Origin: an uncultured Chloroflexota bacterium
GTDB taxonomy: Bacteria > Chloroflexota > Dehalococcoidia > GIF9 > AB-539-J10
Direction of reading: 5' to 3'
Length of the DNA stretch: 36,894 nt
NCBI GenBank assembly: GCA_903884455.1
Contig: CAISEW010000028.1
Span: 1 to 36,894 of the forward strand
Made by a program: the position numbers and the translations under genes. Of the stretch, positions 9,201 through 16,036 are shown in pieces. Below the pieces are notes generated by a model, which ran no database searches, was not told the origin of the DNA, and worked only from the letters and a program-made list of their open reading frames with translations. Position 1 is the stretch's first letter; each line of letters starts with the position of its first letter.

Positions 9201-9681
9201 CCAGAGCCGAGGTTACTATCAAGGGCGATTTATCGACTTTTGTCCCTTCTTGTTTGTCATTGCGAGGCACAGCGTGCCGAAGCAATCTCGGCGAGGGATG
9301 GGAGGACTGGTAAAGGGCTAAGGTGGCTAATGCCCTCAACCTCTCCAGCATTTGATAGCTAACAGCCGATAGCTGAGAACTATCATAAGGCAGGAAGTCG
9401 AGCTCAGGGAGACGATGCAACTCGGCCGAAGGTGAACACCAGACTCGAAGCTGCTCATGAAGCTTTCGGGCAGTTTCAGGCTGACCAGTCACCACCATGA
9501 AGGGCAAATCAAGCTCTTCGTAAAGAGCGGCAATCAAGTAGGGCCTGGCGGCATCAAGTATGATTGCCTTATGCTCACCTTTTACTGTGGACAGCTCCCC
9601 CACCAATTGCCTGTAAGCAGGCATTTCCTTGAGCAAAGAAAGCAAACAAGAGAGATTCGTCTGTTGTCCTTCGTTAGCCAC
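6238..9681 (-). CDS. mfd: Transcription-repair coupling factor Mfd
   Basis: 1147 residues. Mfd displaces RNA polymerase stalled at DNA damage and recruits UvrA for nucleotide excision repair. Domains in order: UvrB-homology region (about 30-350), CarD-like RNA polymerase interaction domain (about 475-545, VVHVDHGIARFHGL), SF2 translocase with Walker A GDVGYGKTE (about 624) and Walker B DEEQ (about 727), helicase C domain with QLRGRVGRG, then the TRG end. GTG start with GGAAAGAG just upstream. Three peptide stretches look foreign and coincide with genomic repeats: about 126-150 (RHAVPRNDKQ), about 990-1005 (VIASEAKQS) and about 1093-1110 (NSPLKIRGAGEV). All remain in frame, so the gene appears intact. 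Confidence 0.97.
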   Translation of the reverse strand: MANEGQQTNLSCLLSLLKEMPAYRQLVGELSTVKGEHKAIILDAARPYLIAALYEELDLPFMVVTGQPETARKLHEQLRVWCSPSAELHRLPELDFLPYDSSQLSAVSYQMLERLRALATLALYQSSHPSPRLLRHAVPRNDKQEGTKVDKSPLIVTSALAIMSKTIPQRDFVAACHILKQGVAADPLDLLRRWQSMGYEMEDVVEVPGQMNKRGGIIDVFPPCSQLPVRIEFFGNQIEGMRCFDPESQRSTSLVSSLIVTPAREFMPMADNSEVVAGSVLDYLGSDALLVLDDPEGIELAVIRLSEETQELRATKMEKGELPRDFPSPYLTWEELESQMKERHRLALATWDAAQGSGQALPFIRAQSYGSQLERFLKTAGQMVEQRQRVFVVSHQANRLAELLQKEDIHTSPSSQIEQIPPPGSITLLQGSLDGGWVMDDRLTLITDAELFGFVKQPRAGRKRPIPHQWFLPQLAPGDYVVHVDHGIARFHGLARMSSDGIEREYLVLEYAAGDRLYVPTERIDRVSRYIGAGDQAPHLSRLRTPEWQRTKNRVKESVAEIAQELLDLYAAREVAPGFAFSTDSLWQQELEASFPYMETPDQIEAIMTVKEDMEKAKPMDRLICGDVGYGKTEIALRAAFKSVMDNKQVAILVPTTVLAQQHFITFTERLQTFPLRVEMLSRFCLPEKEREILEGLANGTVDICIGTHRLLQKDVVFKDLGLAIIDEEQQFGVVQKEKLKQIRKEVDTLALSATPIPRTLHMSLTGIRDMSVVGTPPEERLSVQTYVGGYDDTLVRQVVLRELERNGQVFFVHNRVQSIAWAARKLQDLVPEARIAIAHGRMPEEQLEKVMTDFIADKYDILVTTTIIQLGLDMPNVNTLIIDRADRFGLAQLYQLRGRVGRGINQAYAYFFFEEGKQLTPQAYKRLRTIFEATELGSGFGIAMKDLEIRGAGNLLGVKQSGHIAALGFDLYCQLLAEAVEELKAKQAGEVRTSVIASEAKQSPSISLRLAAHIPEEYVSNLNTRLSLYHRLAKVEHIEEVADIAQEFEDRFGPLPEPVDNLLYIVKIKVLAMRAKISSISTQGRQIVIKPQTINSPLKIRGAGEVMSKYLDGAVKIGATQIKLDTRLLGDRWKVVLEEILHSNCA
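6361..6399. repeat. Palindromic repeat, CCCCTCTTA family, in frame inside mfd
   Basis: Contains CCCCTCTTATCTTAAGAGGGG (6372-6392), a near-perfect inverted repeat. It aligns base by base with 9731-9770 upstream of mfd, including the left flank AACT-CCTG. On the minus strand it is translated as part of the Mfd C-terminal domain (SPLKIRGAGEV). Confidence 0.8.
6669..6695. repeat. Palindromic repeat, CATTGCGAG family, in frame inside mfd
   Basis: On the plus strand GAGATTGCTTCG-CTTCGCTCGCAATGAC, the reverse complement of the family consensus. On the coding strand it yields VIASEAKQS within Mfd near residue 995. Confidence 0.85.
9255..9289. repeat. Palindromic repeat, CATTGCGAG family, in frame inside mfd N-terminal region
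   Basis: GTCATTGCGAGGCACAGCGT followed by GCCGAAGCAATCTC: both family ends are present with a short self-complementary centre (GGCAC-AGC-GTGCC). It is translated on the minus strand as LLRHAVPRNDKQ, about residues 131-144 of Mfd. Confidence 0.85.
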
Positions 9682-9691
9682 TCTCTTTCCT

Positions 9692-9770
9692 TTAATATCC
9701 CCCTTTAAGATAAGGGCCCCTTCCTTTCATAACTCTCCTGACCCCTCTTACCTTAAGAGGGGGAATGTAG
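9692..9770. repeat. Two CCCCTCTTA-family palindromes upstream of mfd
   Basis: A degenerate copy at about 9698-9720 (CCCCCTTTAAGATAAGGG) and a well-preserved copy at 9731-9770 (ACCCCTCTTACCTTAAGAGGGGG). The second matches the insertion at 6361-6399 inside mfd. They fill the leader between mfd and the thiamine-binding-fold gene. Confidence 0.7.
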
Positions 9771-9799
9771 AAATAAACTTGGCGGTGACTAAGCTAAGC

Positions 9800-10099
9800 C
9801 TACAACTTCTTCCTGAGCGAATTCACCTTCTCCTTCATGCCCTGAGCCCTGTCTCGCCGGTCGTCAATTTTAACCGTGGTCAGCACCCTGGCAACCCCTT
9901 CCCCAAAGGTCCCTTCGTGCATCTTCTTTACCACTGCTAGAATCCTGTCTAAGTCACCTTCTATAATTGTCCCCATTGCAGTTATCTCGTACTTTATACC
10001 CTTTTCCCGTTCCAGGACCTTAACTGCCCGTGCCACATATTGGCTGACTGAAGGAGTTTTTGTTCCTAACGGGACAACGCTTACCTCGGCTATTGCCAT
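9800..10099 (-). CDS. MTH1187-family thiamine-binding-fold protein (DUF77)
   Basis: About 99 residues beginning MAIAEVSVVPLGT. I chose ATG 10099 because GAGGTGAGA sits directly in front of it; a GTG at 10117 would overlap that site. Family features are the N-terminal strand with VVPLGTKTPSVSQYVA, the motif YEITAMGTIIEG and the helix LDRILAVVKKMHE. Members form ferredoxin-like oligomers that bind thiamine or a similar cofactor; the exact role is not settled. It lies upstream of mfd on the same strand, separated by 118 bases of repeat DNA. Confidence 0.88.
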   Translation of the reverse strand: MAIAEVSVVPLGTKTPSVSQYVARAVKVLEREKGIKYEITAMGTIIEGDLDRILAVVKKMHEGTFGEGVARVLTTVKIDDRRDRAQGMKEKVNSLRKKL

Positions 10100-10223
10100 T
10101 CTCTCACCTCCTGACACATCTAGATTTTTATGTCAACTAAACAGGTGCCCTTTCGCCCCACTCGTCGGAGAACCTCTGTGCTTAGTGCTATTTTAGCAGC
10201 AATGATAAAATAACTAGAAACAT

Positions 10224-10988
10224 ATGAAGGAATTAATTGAGAGCCTGGCCAGAAAGGCTGGCGATACCCTGATGAAGCATTTCCGCCAGGACTGGGCTTT
10301 GCTTAAAGAGCGAAGCCCGGCTAAGGAAGCAGCCACCAAATATGATAAAGAGGTGGACAGGTTAATTGTTGAAAAAATTAAGAGACGTTATCCTCACCAC
10401 AGCCTGCTCACTGAGGAAGGCGGTTTTCTCGAGGGCGACCCTGATTGGCTTTGGATTGTAGATTCTTTGGATGGCACAGGTGATTTTGCCAATTTCAACC
10501 CTTTCTTTTCCGTGTGCATAGCCCTGATGCACCACAGCGAACTTCTATTGGGGGTAATTTATGCCCCGGCGATTGATGAGTTTTACTTTGCTGAAAAGGG
10601 CCAAGGTGCTTACCTAAACGGGGTAAAGATTCGAGTATCCGATGTAGCAGACCTCAGCCAGAGCTACATTTTCTACTGTGAAGGCGGAGAGAGAAACCGG
10701 GGGAGAACAGGCGAGCTTCTGCATAAGGTCTACCCCGGGGTTACCGACATACGCAAGCTTGGTTCGGCTGGGCTGGAAACAGCCTGGGTTGCCGCCGGCA
10801 AAGGAGAGGCTTACTTCACCACCAGGATTGAGCCCTGGGATGTCGCCCCCGGTGTCTTATTAGTTCAAGAAGCTGGTGGCAAGGTTAGCGATTTTCAGGG
10901 CAATCCCTGGAAGCCTCAAACAAGCGACCTTTTATTCTCCAACAAAAAGCTTCACGAGAAGATATTGAGTCTGATTTCTTCTCAGTGA
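10224..10988 (+). CDS. Inositol monophosphatase / FBPase family phosphatase
   Basis: 254 residues. Family members are Mg-dependent phosphatases acting on inositol-1-phosphate, fructose-1,6-bisphosphate or 3'-phosphoadenosine phosphates. Metal-site motifs: E64/E65 in LLTEEGG, DSLDGTGDF (80-88; the usual DPLDGT with Ser for Pro), and EPWDVAPG near 204-211 with the downstream EAGG turn. Ends with a short helix. The gene runs in the same direction as the two small genes that follow (15- and 12-base gaps), so they may be co-transcribed. The substrate cannot be told from sequence. Confidence 0.88.
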   Translation: MKELIESLARKAGDTLMKHFRQDWALLKERSPAKEAATKYDKEVDRLIVEKIKRRYPHHSLLTEEGGFLEGDPDWLWIVDSLDGTGDFANFNPFFSVCIALMHHSELLLGVIYAPAIDEFYFAEKGQGAYLNGVKIRVSDVADLSQSYIFYCEGGERNRGRTGELLHKVYPGVTDIRKLGSAGLETAWVAAGKGEAYFTTRIEPWDVAPGVLLVQEAGGKVSDFQGNPWKPQTSDLLFSNKKLHEKILSLISSQ

Positions 10989-11003
10989 TGTAAAGGAGGC
11001 GGA

Positions 11004-11219
11004 ATGAGCGAGGCGAGAGTTTTCATCGTTGCCCAGTCCCAGGAAAAGGGCTATGTTAAGCTGGTATTCAAGCCCGGAATCACGCCTGACGAGCTTGAGC
11101 TAGAGGGGGCAAGGTTCGGACAGTGGCTATTGGATAACAGCTCGACTTCTTTCCTCAAAGGCCTGCACCACTTATTCGACGAAGCCGAGATAACCAAGAA
11201 GGTAGGCTTGGGCTATTAG
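11004..11219 (+). CDS. Small conserved-looking protein of unknown function
   Basis: 71 residues, soluble, with mixed charge (FIVAQSQEKGYVKLVFKPG at the N-terminus, HHLFDEAEITKKVGLGY at the C-terminus). The AAAGGAGGCGGA ribosome site directly before ATG makes it a credible gene. It sits between the phosphatase and the YkgJ-type gene with 15- and 12-base gaps, so probably one operon. I recognise no family. Confidence 0.7.
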   Translation: MSEARVFIVAQSQEKGYVKLVFKPGITPDELELEGARFGQWLLDNSSTSFLKGLHHLFDEAEITKKVGLGY

Positions 11220-11231
11220 CGGACTCTTATT

Positions 11232-11704
11232 ATGTCAATAGAGAAAGCAATCATAAAGACAATAGAAGGAAAAGAGATTACCCTAGCAGAACAAACTCCC
11301 ATCCCATGTTTTCGCTGTGGCATTTGCTGCACCTGCTATCAACCTCCGCTTACCGCCGAAGATATAGAGAACATTGCCTCTGTGCTGGGAATATCAGGAG
11401 CAAAGTGCATCTCTAAGTATGCCGTGAAGGTGCCAATAAAGGAAGGTTACCTTCTCAAGCAAATAAAGAAAGGCTGTATCTTCCTGGCCTGGGATGCGGA
11501 TGGGAAAGCCCGCTGCACCATATATCCCTCGCGTCCTAAAGCTTGTCGGGAATGGATCCCCAGCCTTGCCAAACCCGAATGCCTCGAAGGATTAGTAAAC
11601 TCAAGTCCGAAGGGCAAATAATGCTGCTGGAGGAACTCTTCCCGTCCTATGAGGAGAAAAAGGAGCTATACCTGTCTCTGGAGAAAGTTCCTCCTCAGTC
11701 CTAA
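11232..11704 (+). pseudogene. YkgJ-type zinc/iron-cluster protein, frameshifted near its C-terminus
   Basis: The uninterrupted frame gives 129 residues (to 11621) with the YkgJ-family cysteine set: CFRCGICCTC near 27-36, a C at about 55, GCIFL near 78, RCTIYPSRPKACREW near 93-107. After CLEGL (11593) the frame ends in a weak tail. In the -1 frame the protein continues sensibly as SKLKSEGQIMLLEELF and on to TAA at 11702-11704, so one base appears to be missing near 11593-11597. The family has a cysteine cluster thought to bind Zn or Fe; its role is unclear. The frameshift could be a true mutation or a sequence error. The core domain is intact either way. Confidence 0.72.
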
Positions 11705-11747
11705 CCTTCTGCCCGCTCAGACCTGTCTTGAGGCGAAGTCGAGGGGT

Positions 11748-11886
11748 TAAACTCCACGTGTAAATTTCCATCCTTAACAACTCCACCGAGATTGCTGCGG
11801 CTGACTAAAGTCAGCCTCGCAACGACAGAAAGGGGGGTCATTGTGAGCCCCGACTGGTCGGGGCGCGGCAATCTCTGGGATTGAGA
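11748..11886. repeat. Tandem composite repeat, copy 1
   Basis: Starts TAAACTCCACGTGT, then ATTTCCATCCTTAACA, then GAGATTGC and the hairpin GGCTGACTAAAGTCAGCC, CGCAACGACA, then GTCATTGTGAGC, GACTGGTCGGGGCGC and GGCAATCTCTGGGATTG. It contains two CATTGCGAG-family units in opposite orientation. Confidence 0.85.
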
Positions 11887-11950
11887 GGCGAAGATAAACC
11901 TCGGCACCTTTTCACAGAGGAAGCAGCGAAGAATCCAACCACGCTCAGGG

Positions 11951-12098
11951 TAAACTCCACGTGTCAATTTCCATCCTTAACAGCCCCACCGAGATTGCTT
12001 CGGCTGACTAAAGTCAGCCTCGCAACGACACGGGGGTTTCATTGCAAGCCCTTCTCTCTTGTCATTGCGAGCGAAGCGCGGCAATCTCTGGGATTGGG
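11951..12098. repeat. Tandem composite repeat, copy 2
   Basis: Same order as copy 1 with small differences: TAAACTCCACGTGTCAATTT, the same hairpin, CGCAACGACAC, then TTCATTGCAAGCCC and an extra GTCATTGCGAGCGAAGCG unit ending GGCAATCTCTGGGATTGGG. The extra unit suggests stepwise growth of the block. Confidence 0.85.
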
Positions 12099-12209
12099 AG
12101 TCGCCGCCCATATTGCGGTTGTGCGCTCATCGGTGATAAAGTTGTCCAATTAACATTAAGTATAAAACAGAGTCTGGCATTAATTTAGTAAGCAAAAAGG
12201 AGGCCAAAG

Positions 12210-12959
12210 ATGAACACGTTTGCGGGAAAAGTAGTACTGGTAACCGGCGGGAGTTCCGGCATCGGCCGCGCCGCGGCAATCAAATTTGGAGAACGGGGTG
12301 CCAGGGTGATGGTGGCTGCCCGTAGAGAAAAGGAGGGAAAGGAAACGGTGGAGATGACAAAAAAGGCCGGCGGCGAAGCGCTGTTTGTTCAAACTGATGT
12401 GCGGATTGCTTCCCAGGTTGAAAACATGGTGCAACAAACCATTAAAAAATACGGCCGCCTGGATATCGCCTTTAACAACGCCGGAGTAGGCAGCATAATG
12501 GCCCGCCTGATACGGACGACCGAAGAGATGTTTGACGAGGTGGTGGACACCAACTTCAAGGGCGTCTGGTTGTCCATGAAATACGAAATACCGGTGATGC
12601 TGGAGCAAGGTGGCGGAGTCATCATAAATAATGCCTCCATCGCCGGAGTGTCCACCGCGGAAAGATTGTCCGTCTATAGCGGAAGCAAACACGCTGTCGT
12701 GGCTATCTCCAAGGCAGCGGCGACTGAATATGGCAGGGACAACATCCGGGTAGTCGCCGTCTGCCCCGGTTGGATCAAAACCGCCATGACTGAAGAACTC
12801 CGTGCCCGGAAAGACGCCGATGCCATACAGGGCAACATACCTCTGAAGAGATGGGGTGAACCCGAAGAAGTGGCGGAAATGGTAATCTGGCTGGCCTCGG
12901 GTGCTGCCTCCTTCGTTACCGGCGGCGCCTTCGTCATCAGCGGAGGGATGAACGTGTGA
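12210..12959 (+). CDS. Short-chain dehydrogenase/reductase (classical SDR)
   Basis: 249 residues, typical SDR length. NAD(P) site TGGSSGIG (12-19); NNAG at 89-92; structural N115; catalytic S143, Y156 and K160 in YSGSK; then PGWIKTAM. R38-R39 after the second strand suggests NADP(H) preference, which is an inference. Ends FVTGGAFVISGGMNV, the usual SDR tail. Start ATG with AAAGGAGG at 6 bases. It looks GC-richer than its neighbours and is a single-gene unit right after the repeat block. The substrate is unknown; FabG-like and alcohol dehydrogenase roles are both possible. Confidence 0.92.
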   Translation: MNTFAGKVVLVTGGSSGIGRAAAIKFGERGARVMVAARREKEGKETVEMTKKAGGEALFVQTDVRIASQVENMVQQTIKKYGRLDIAFNNAGVGSIMARLIRTTEEMFDEVVDTNFKGVWLSMKYEIPVMLEQGGGVIINNASIAGVSTAERLSVYSGSKHAVVAISKAAATEYGRDNIRVVAVCPGWIKTAMTEELRARKDADAIQGNIPLKRWGEPEEVAEMVIWLASGAASFVTGGAFVISGGMNV

Positions 12960-13006
12960 CGCTCTGTCAAGGCTGGATAAGAAGACCTGAGAACTCGCGC
13001 AGCCGC

Positions 13007-13930
13007 TTATCCTGTTAGTCCTAAGATTTTAGCGGCGTTGCCGCCCATTATTCCTGCGATTTCCTCGTCTGTAAACTCGATTCCTTGCTCCTTCACTACG
13101 TCGGGAATTTCGGTAAAGGCTTTGACCCACCTTTCTTGATTAATTAGCAACTTCAGAAAGGGGTAATCACTGCCGAACAGCACTCTCTGCCAGGAGACCG
13201 AGTCTAACAATGTCCTCAGAGCTCTGTAAAATTCCAGAGGGCGGAGAAGTCGTGGCTGCCATACAGATAAATCGAGGTAGACATTCGTTGTGTTGTTACA
13301 GATTGCCACTGCTTCCGAGTACCAGCATCCACCGGTATGCGCCAGAATGATGGGCAGGTCAGGAAAGTCCATGGCTACCTCCTGCGCATAAATGGGTTGG
13401 CAATATTTAAAATGAAATGGTTTCAACACCTCCCCAGTATGGAGCAGAACAGGAACCTCATATTCTAATGCCTTCTCATAAATGGGATAACATGCCTTAT
13501 CGTTGGGATAGAAACCGGCTGCCGTATGGAATTTAATCCCCTTCATGCCATATTCCTTGAGAAATCTGTCCACCAATTCGGCAGCTTTATTTCTTCTGGG
13601 GTCTATGCCGGCAAAAGCAATTAATCGCTGGGGATATTTCTCCACCGCATCAGCATAAACCTTGTTTATCACCTCAATACTTAGCTTGGGTTCACCAAGG
13701 CCGCGAGCCAGACCCCAATCAATCGCCAACAGCACACTTTTATCAATCCCGGCAGCATCCATATCTTTGACCATCATGTCACCGGAAATATCCCAGAACT
13801 CCGGCAATCGTCTTTGCACCTTTTCCAATGGCCTATTAACCCGCAGCGCTGCAAGCTCCGCCCAGCCATCCCAAAAAGGCTTAGCAACACTATCATAATC
13901 GCAAAGGTGAGTATGAACATCGATAATCAT
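13007..13930 (-). CDS. Amidohydrolase-2 family metal-dependent hydrolase (TIM barrel)
   Basis: 307 residues. The N-terminal metal motif H6-x-H8 (IIDVHTHL), GIKFHTAAGF near 176, VLLHTGE near 198, ILAHTGG near 231 and LFGSDYPFLKL near 275 place it in the Amidohydrolase_2 group (decarboxylases and hydrolases such as the ACMSD/4-oxalomesaconate hydratase relatives). The substrate is unknown. ATG is preceded by GAGGACGAT. Single gene, convergent with the SDR. Confidence 0.88.
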   Translation of the reverse strand: MIIDVHTHLCDYDSVAKPFWDGWAELAALRVNRPLEKVQRRLPEFWDISGDMMVKDMDAAGIDKSVLLAIDWGLARGLGEPKLSIEVINKVYADAVEKYPQRLIAFAGIDPRRNKAAELVDRFLKEYGMKGIKFHTAAGFYPNDKACYPIYEKALEYEVPVLLHTGEVLKPFHFKYCQPIYAQEVAMDFPDLPIILAHTGGCWYSEAVAICNNTTNVYLDLSVWQPRLLRPLEFYRALRTLLDSVSWQRVLFGSDYPFLKLLINQERWVKAFTEIPDVVKEQGIEFTDEEIAGIMGGNAAKILGLTG

Positions 13931-14023
13931 ATCGTCCTCCTCAAGGCGTCTTGTGTTTTCTTGATTATACCATCACCCACCCGCTAACCTTAATCGGAAA
14001 GATTCCGTCACCCTGCCGCTGCC

Positions 14024-14242
14024 TCATGTCTCCTTGCCCGCGGATTTTCGATATTCATCCAGGGTTTTCATCATAGCCAGGTAATCCGGCTGTCCTGAGC
14101 CTTTCTTTCCCCCCAGCCACTGCTCCAGCGCCTTGATAATGATTTCCCGAATTGGTTTACCCTGCTCGACAGAGGCTAATTTTACCGCCTTGAGAAGTTC
14201 CTCACTTCCCAAATCTACGGTTATTCTCGTCCCTTTAGACAT
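14024..14242 (-). CDS. Ribbon-helix-helix DNA-binding protein, antitoxin-like
   Basis: 72 residues from ATG 14242, chosen because GGGAGGTG lies 5 bases upstream; a GTG at 14248 would sit on that site. The N-terminal strand TRITVDLGSEELLKAVKLAS and helix GKPIREIIIKALEQWL are a ribbon-helix-helix fold. The C-terminal tail YLAMMKTLDEYRKSAGKET is charged, as in many type II antitoxins. No toxin gene is adjacent on the same strand, so a transcription-regulator role is equally likely. Confidence 0.75.
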   Translation of the reverse strand: MSKGTRITVDLGSEELLKAVKLASVEQGKPIREIIIKALEQWLGGKKGSGQPDYLAMMKTLDEYRKSAGKET

Positions 14243-14308
14243 ACTCACCTCCCCTACCCAATTTTATAGCATAAAATCACGAAAACATAGCACATTGGGC
14301 TCGGAGGT

Positions 14309-14542
14309 GTGGCATCAGCCACCGCCCTGAATCCCAGTAACGCCGAGTCCGAGCTAGCCCGCCGAGTTTCCGGGAAGCTAGGCTTTAACATAGAGGTAGC
14401 CCAGCGGCGAATGAGCGAATTAATAGCCAAGGGAGTTTTGCGGCGAGAGCCAAAGGGAAATAGCCTGCGGTGGGAGTGGAGCGATACTCAAAAACTCAAA
14501 CTGGCTAACGAGGTCATGCCTGCTACATCATGCGAGGCTTGA
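14309..14542 (+). CDS. Possible small winged-helix protein or fragment
   Basis: Up to 77 residues, divergent from the ribbon-helix-helix gene. The stretch EVAQRRMSELIAKGVLRREP followed by GNSLRWEW resembles the recognition helix and wing of a winged-helix domain. The only plausible start is a GTG at 14309 that directly abuts a GGAGG, with no spacing, so the start is doubtful and the gene may be a 5'-truncated remnant. I cannot name a family. Confidence 0.35.
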   Translation: MASATALNPSNAESELARRVSGKLGFNIEVAQRRMSELIAKGVLRREPKGNSLRWEWSDTQKLKLANEVMPATSCEA

Positions 14543-14603
14543 TGTAGTAACTCTTCTTTAAGAGCATTTATGTGCCTGGTTTTGCTGCAAAGACCAAAGA
14601 AAT

Positions 14604-15299
14604 TTAAGAAGATATCCCATTAACGAAATCCGCTATGGCTTTATTGACCGCTTCCGGCTTCTCAGCAAGGACAAGGTGGCTAGCTTGGGGAATAATCACC
14701 ACCCTGGAGTTAGCGAGCTTGGCTCCTAAGTAATTAGAATATTTCACAGGGGTCATTGCATCCAATTCACCACAGATAATAAGGGCCGGTAGCTTTATCT
14801 CTTGAACTTTGTCCATGATGTCAAACTTATCACAGCAAAGGAAGTCATTGAGCATGACGGCAGGACCAATAGCCTTCTGTTTTTCTACGACTTCCCTTTT
14901 ATAATCCTCTGGGGTTAAGCGATAGATTTCTTCCACTAGTTGATACCACTCTCGGGGATTGCCCTTAATAGCCTCTTCACATGGGGCTAAATACCTAGGG
15001 TGAACTCTGAGCCGGGCTCCGCTGCCGATGATGATAATCCCCTTCAACTCCTGGGGGTATTTCAGGGCATACATCAGAGCTATAGCCCCACCTAAGGAGT
15101 GTCCAGCCAAGACCATATCTTTATATCCCCTCCCCTTGATGTACTTCCTGAGCCAGTCAACACATTCCTCTGCGCTCTTAAGGGGTTGGCCATGGGGATG
15201 TCCTGGTAAGTTGACAGCATGGCTATCCGGGAAGTAGTCGGTTTGATAGCGCCAGATGTCCCCGTAAGCGCCTGAACCGTGGACAAAAATGATGTTCAT
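14604..15299 (-). CDS. Alpha/beta hydrolase
   Basis: 231 residues from ATG 15299 (MNIIFVHGSGAYGDIW); a TTG at 15344 would add 15 residues but would run through the ribosome site of the divergent gene. Oxyanion motif HGSG near 7-10, nucleophile elbow GHSLGG, acid GELDAMTP and base ASHLVLAEKP complete the serine hydrolase triad. Its small size and cap fit esterase or C-C hydrolase relatives. The substrate is unknown. It is divergent from the pyruvate-kinase-like gene across about 50 bases. Confidence 0.85.
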   Translation of the reverse strand: MNIIFVHGSGAYGDIWRYQTDYFPDSHAVNLPGHPHGQPLKSAEECVDWLRKYIKGRGYKDMVLAGHSLGGAIALMYALKYPQELKGIIIIGSGARLRVHPRYLAPCEEAIKGNPREWYQLVEEIYRLTPEDYKREVVEKQKAIGPAVMLNDFLCCDKFDIMDKVQEIKLPALIICGELDAMTPVKYSNYLGAKLANSRVVIIPQASHLVLAEKPEAVNKAIADFVNGISS

Positions 15300-15351
15300 T
15301 TCCTTATCTGGTAAGATATTATTAATAAAGAAGGGAGGTGTCAATTCCGAT

Positions 15352-15915
15352 ATGATGGAAATCCAAAGTGTCTATTTTCTTGAATCAGGCAGTGCAAACA
15401 CTGAGAAAACCCTGGAAATAGCCAAGAAGAGAGCCGAGGAGTTAGGGATAAAAACCATAGTGGTAGCCTCTACCAGCGGGGAAACTGGGTTGAAGGCGGT
15501 GAAGGCGTTCGCCAACTATAAGGTAGTGGTAGTTACTCATACTACAGGGCTGCAGGCACCCGATGTTCAGGAATTAACCCCGCAAAACAGGGCTAAGATA
15601 TTGGAGAATGGGGGATTAATTCTGACTGCCACCCATGCCTTTGGCGGGGTGGGCAGGGCAGTGCGCCGTAGGTTCAATACTTATCAGGTGGATGAGATTA
15701 TAGCTCACACTTTAAGGGTCTTTGGGCAGGGCACCAAAGTAGCCTGTGAGATAGCCCTTATGGCTGCCGATGCCGGTCTCATAAGGACAGACGAGGAGAT
15801 AATCTCTATCGGCGGTACAGCGAAGGGAGCAGATACAGCACTGGTCGTTAAGCCAGCTCATACCCACGACTTTTTTGAGTTGAAGGTCAAGGAAGTCCTG
15901 TGCAAGCCAAGGTGA
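15352..15915 (+). CDS. Stand-alone pyruvate kinase alpha/beta (C-terminal) domain protein
   Basis: 187 residues from ATG 15352, with GGGAGGTG 11 bases upstream. The pattern resembles the allosteric C-terminal domain of pyruvate kinase (IVVASTSGETGLKAVKAF, VVVTHTTG, GQGTKVACEIALMAADAG, ISIGGTAKGADTALVV) but the catalytic barrel is absent. Such free-standing domains occur in archaea and some anaerobic bacteria; their function is not established. Its position before an ADP-forming acyl-CoA synthetase suggests a tie to energy metabolism, which is only a guess. Confidence 0.82.
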   Translation: MMEIQSVYFLESGSANTEKTLEIAKKRAEELGIKTIVVASTSGETGLKAVKAFANYKVVVVTHTTGLQAPDVQELTPQNRAKILENGGLILTATHAFGGVGRAVRRRFNTYQVDEIIAHTLRVFGQGTKVACEIALMAADAGLIRTDEEIISIGGTAKGADTALVVKPAHTHDFFELKVKEVLCKPR

Positions 15916-16036
15916 TAGACTGTTTTATTTGCCTTAGTGAATAAGTCAAACCACAAACCTGCTGGAGAAAAAATGAATAACGGGTTACAATAAAGGGCTA
16001 ATTTAGAATAATCGCACCGATGGAAGGAGATAAGCA

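Larger units (their letters stand above)
11705..12209. other. 505-base repeat block without genes
   Basis: No credible reading frame. It is filled by two head-to-tail copies of a composite repeat (from 11748 and from 11951, period 203 bases). Each carries a perfect hairpin GGCTGACT-AA-AGTCAGCC plus CATTGCGAG/GCAATCTC elements. The last 100 bases (12110-12209) are leader for the SDR gene and contain TATAAA near 12162. Confidence 0.8.

Noticed and set aside
11784-11886. Rho-independent terminators made by the hairpins
   Set aside because: The stems are strong but no T-run follows, and the same units recur as dispersed repeats.
11705-12209. CRISPR array
   Set aside because: Only two copies of a long repeat, with no short regular repeat-spacer pattern and no cas genes.
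12180-12692. Minus-strand 170-residue frame
   Set aside because: Antisense shadow of the SDR gene.
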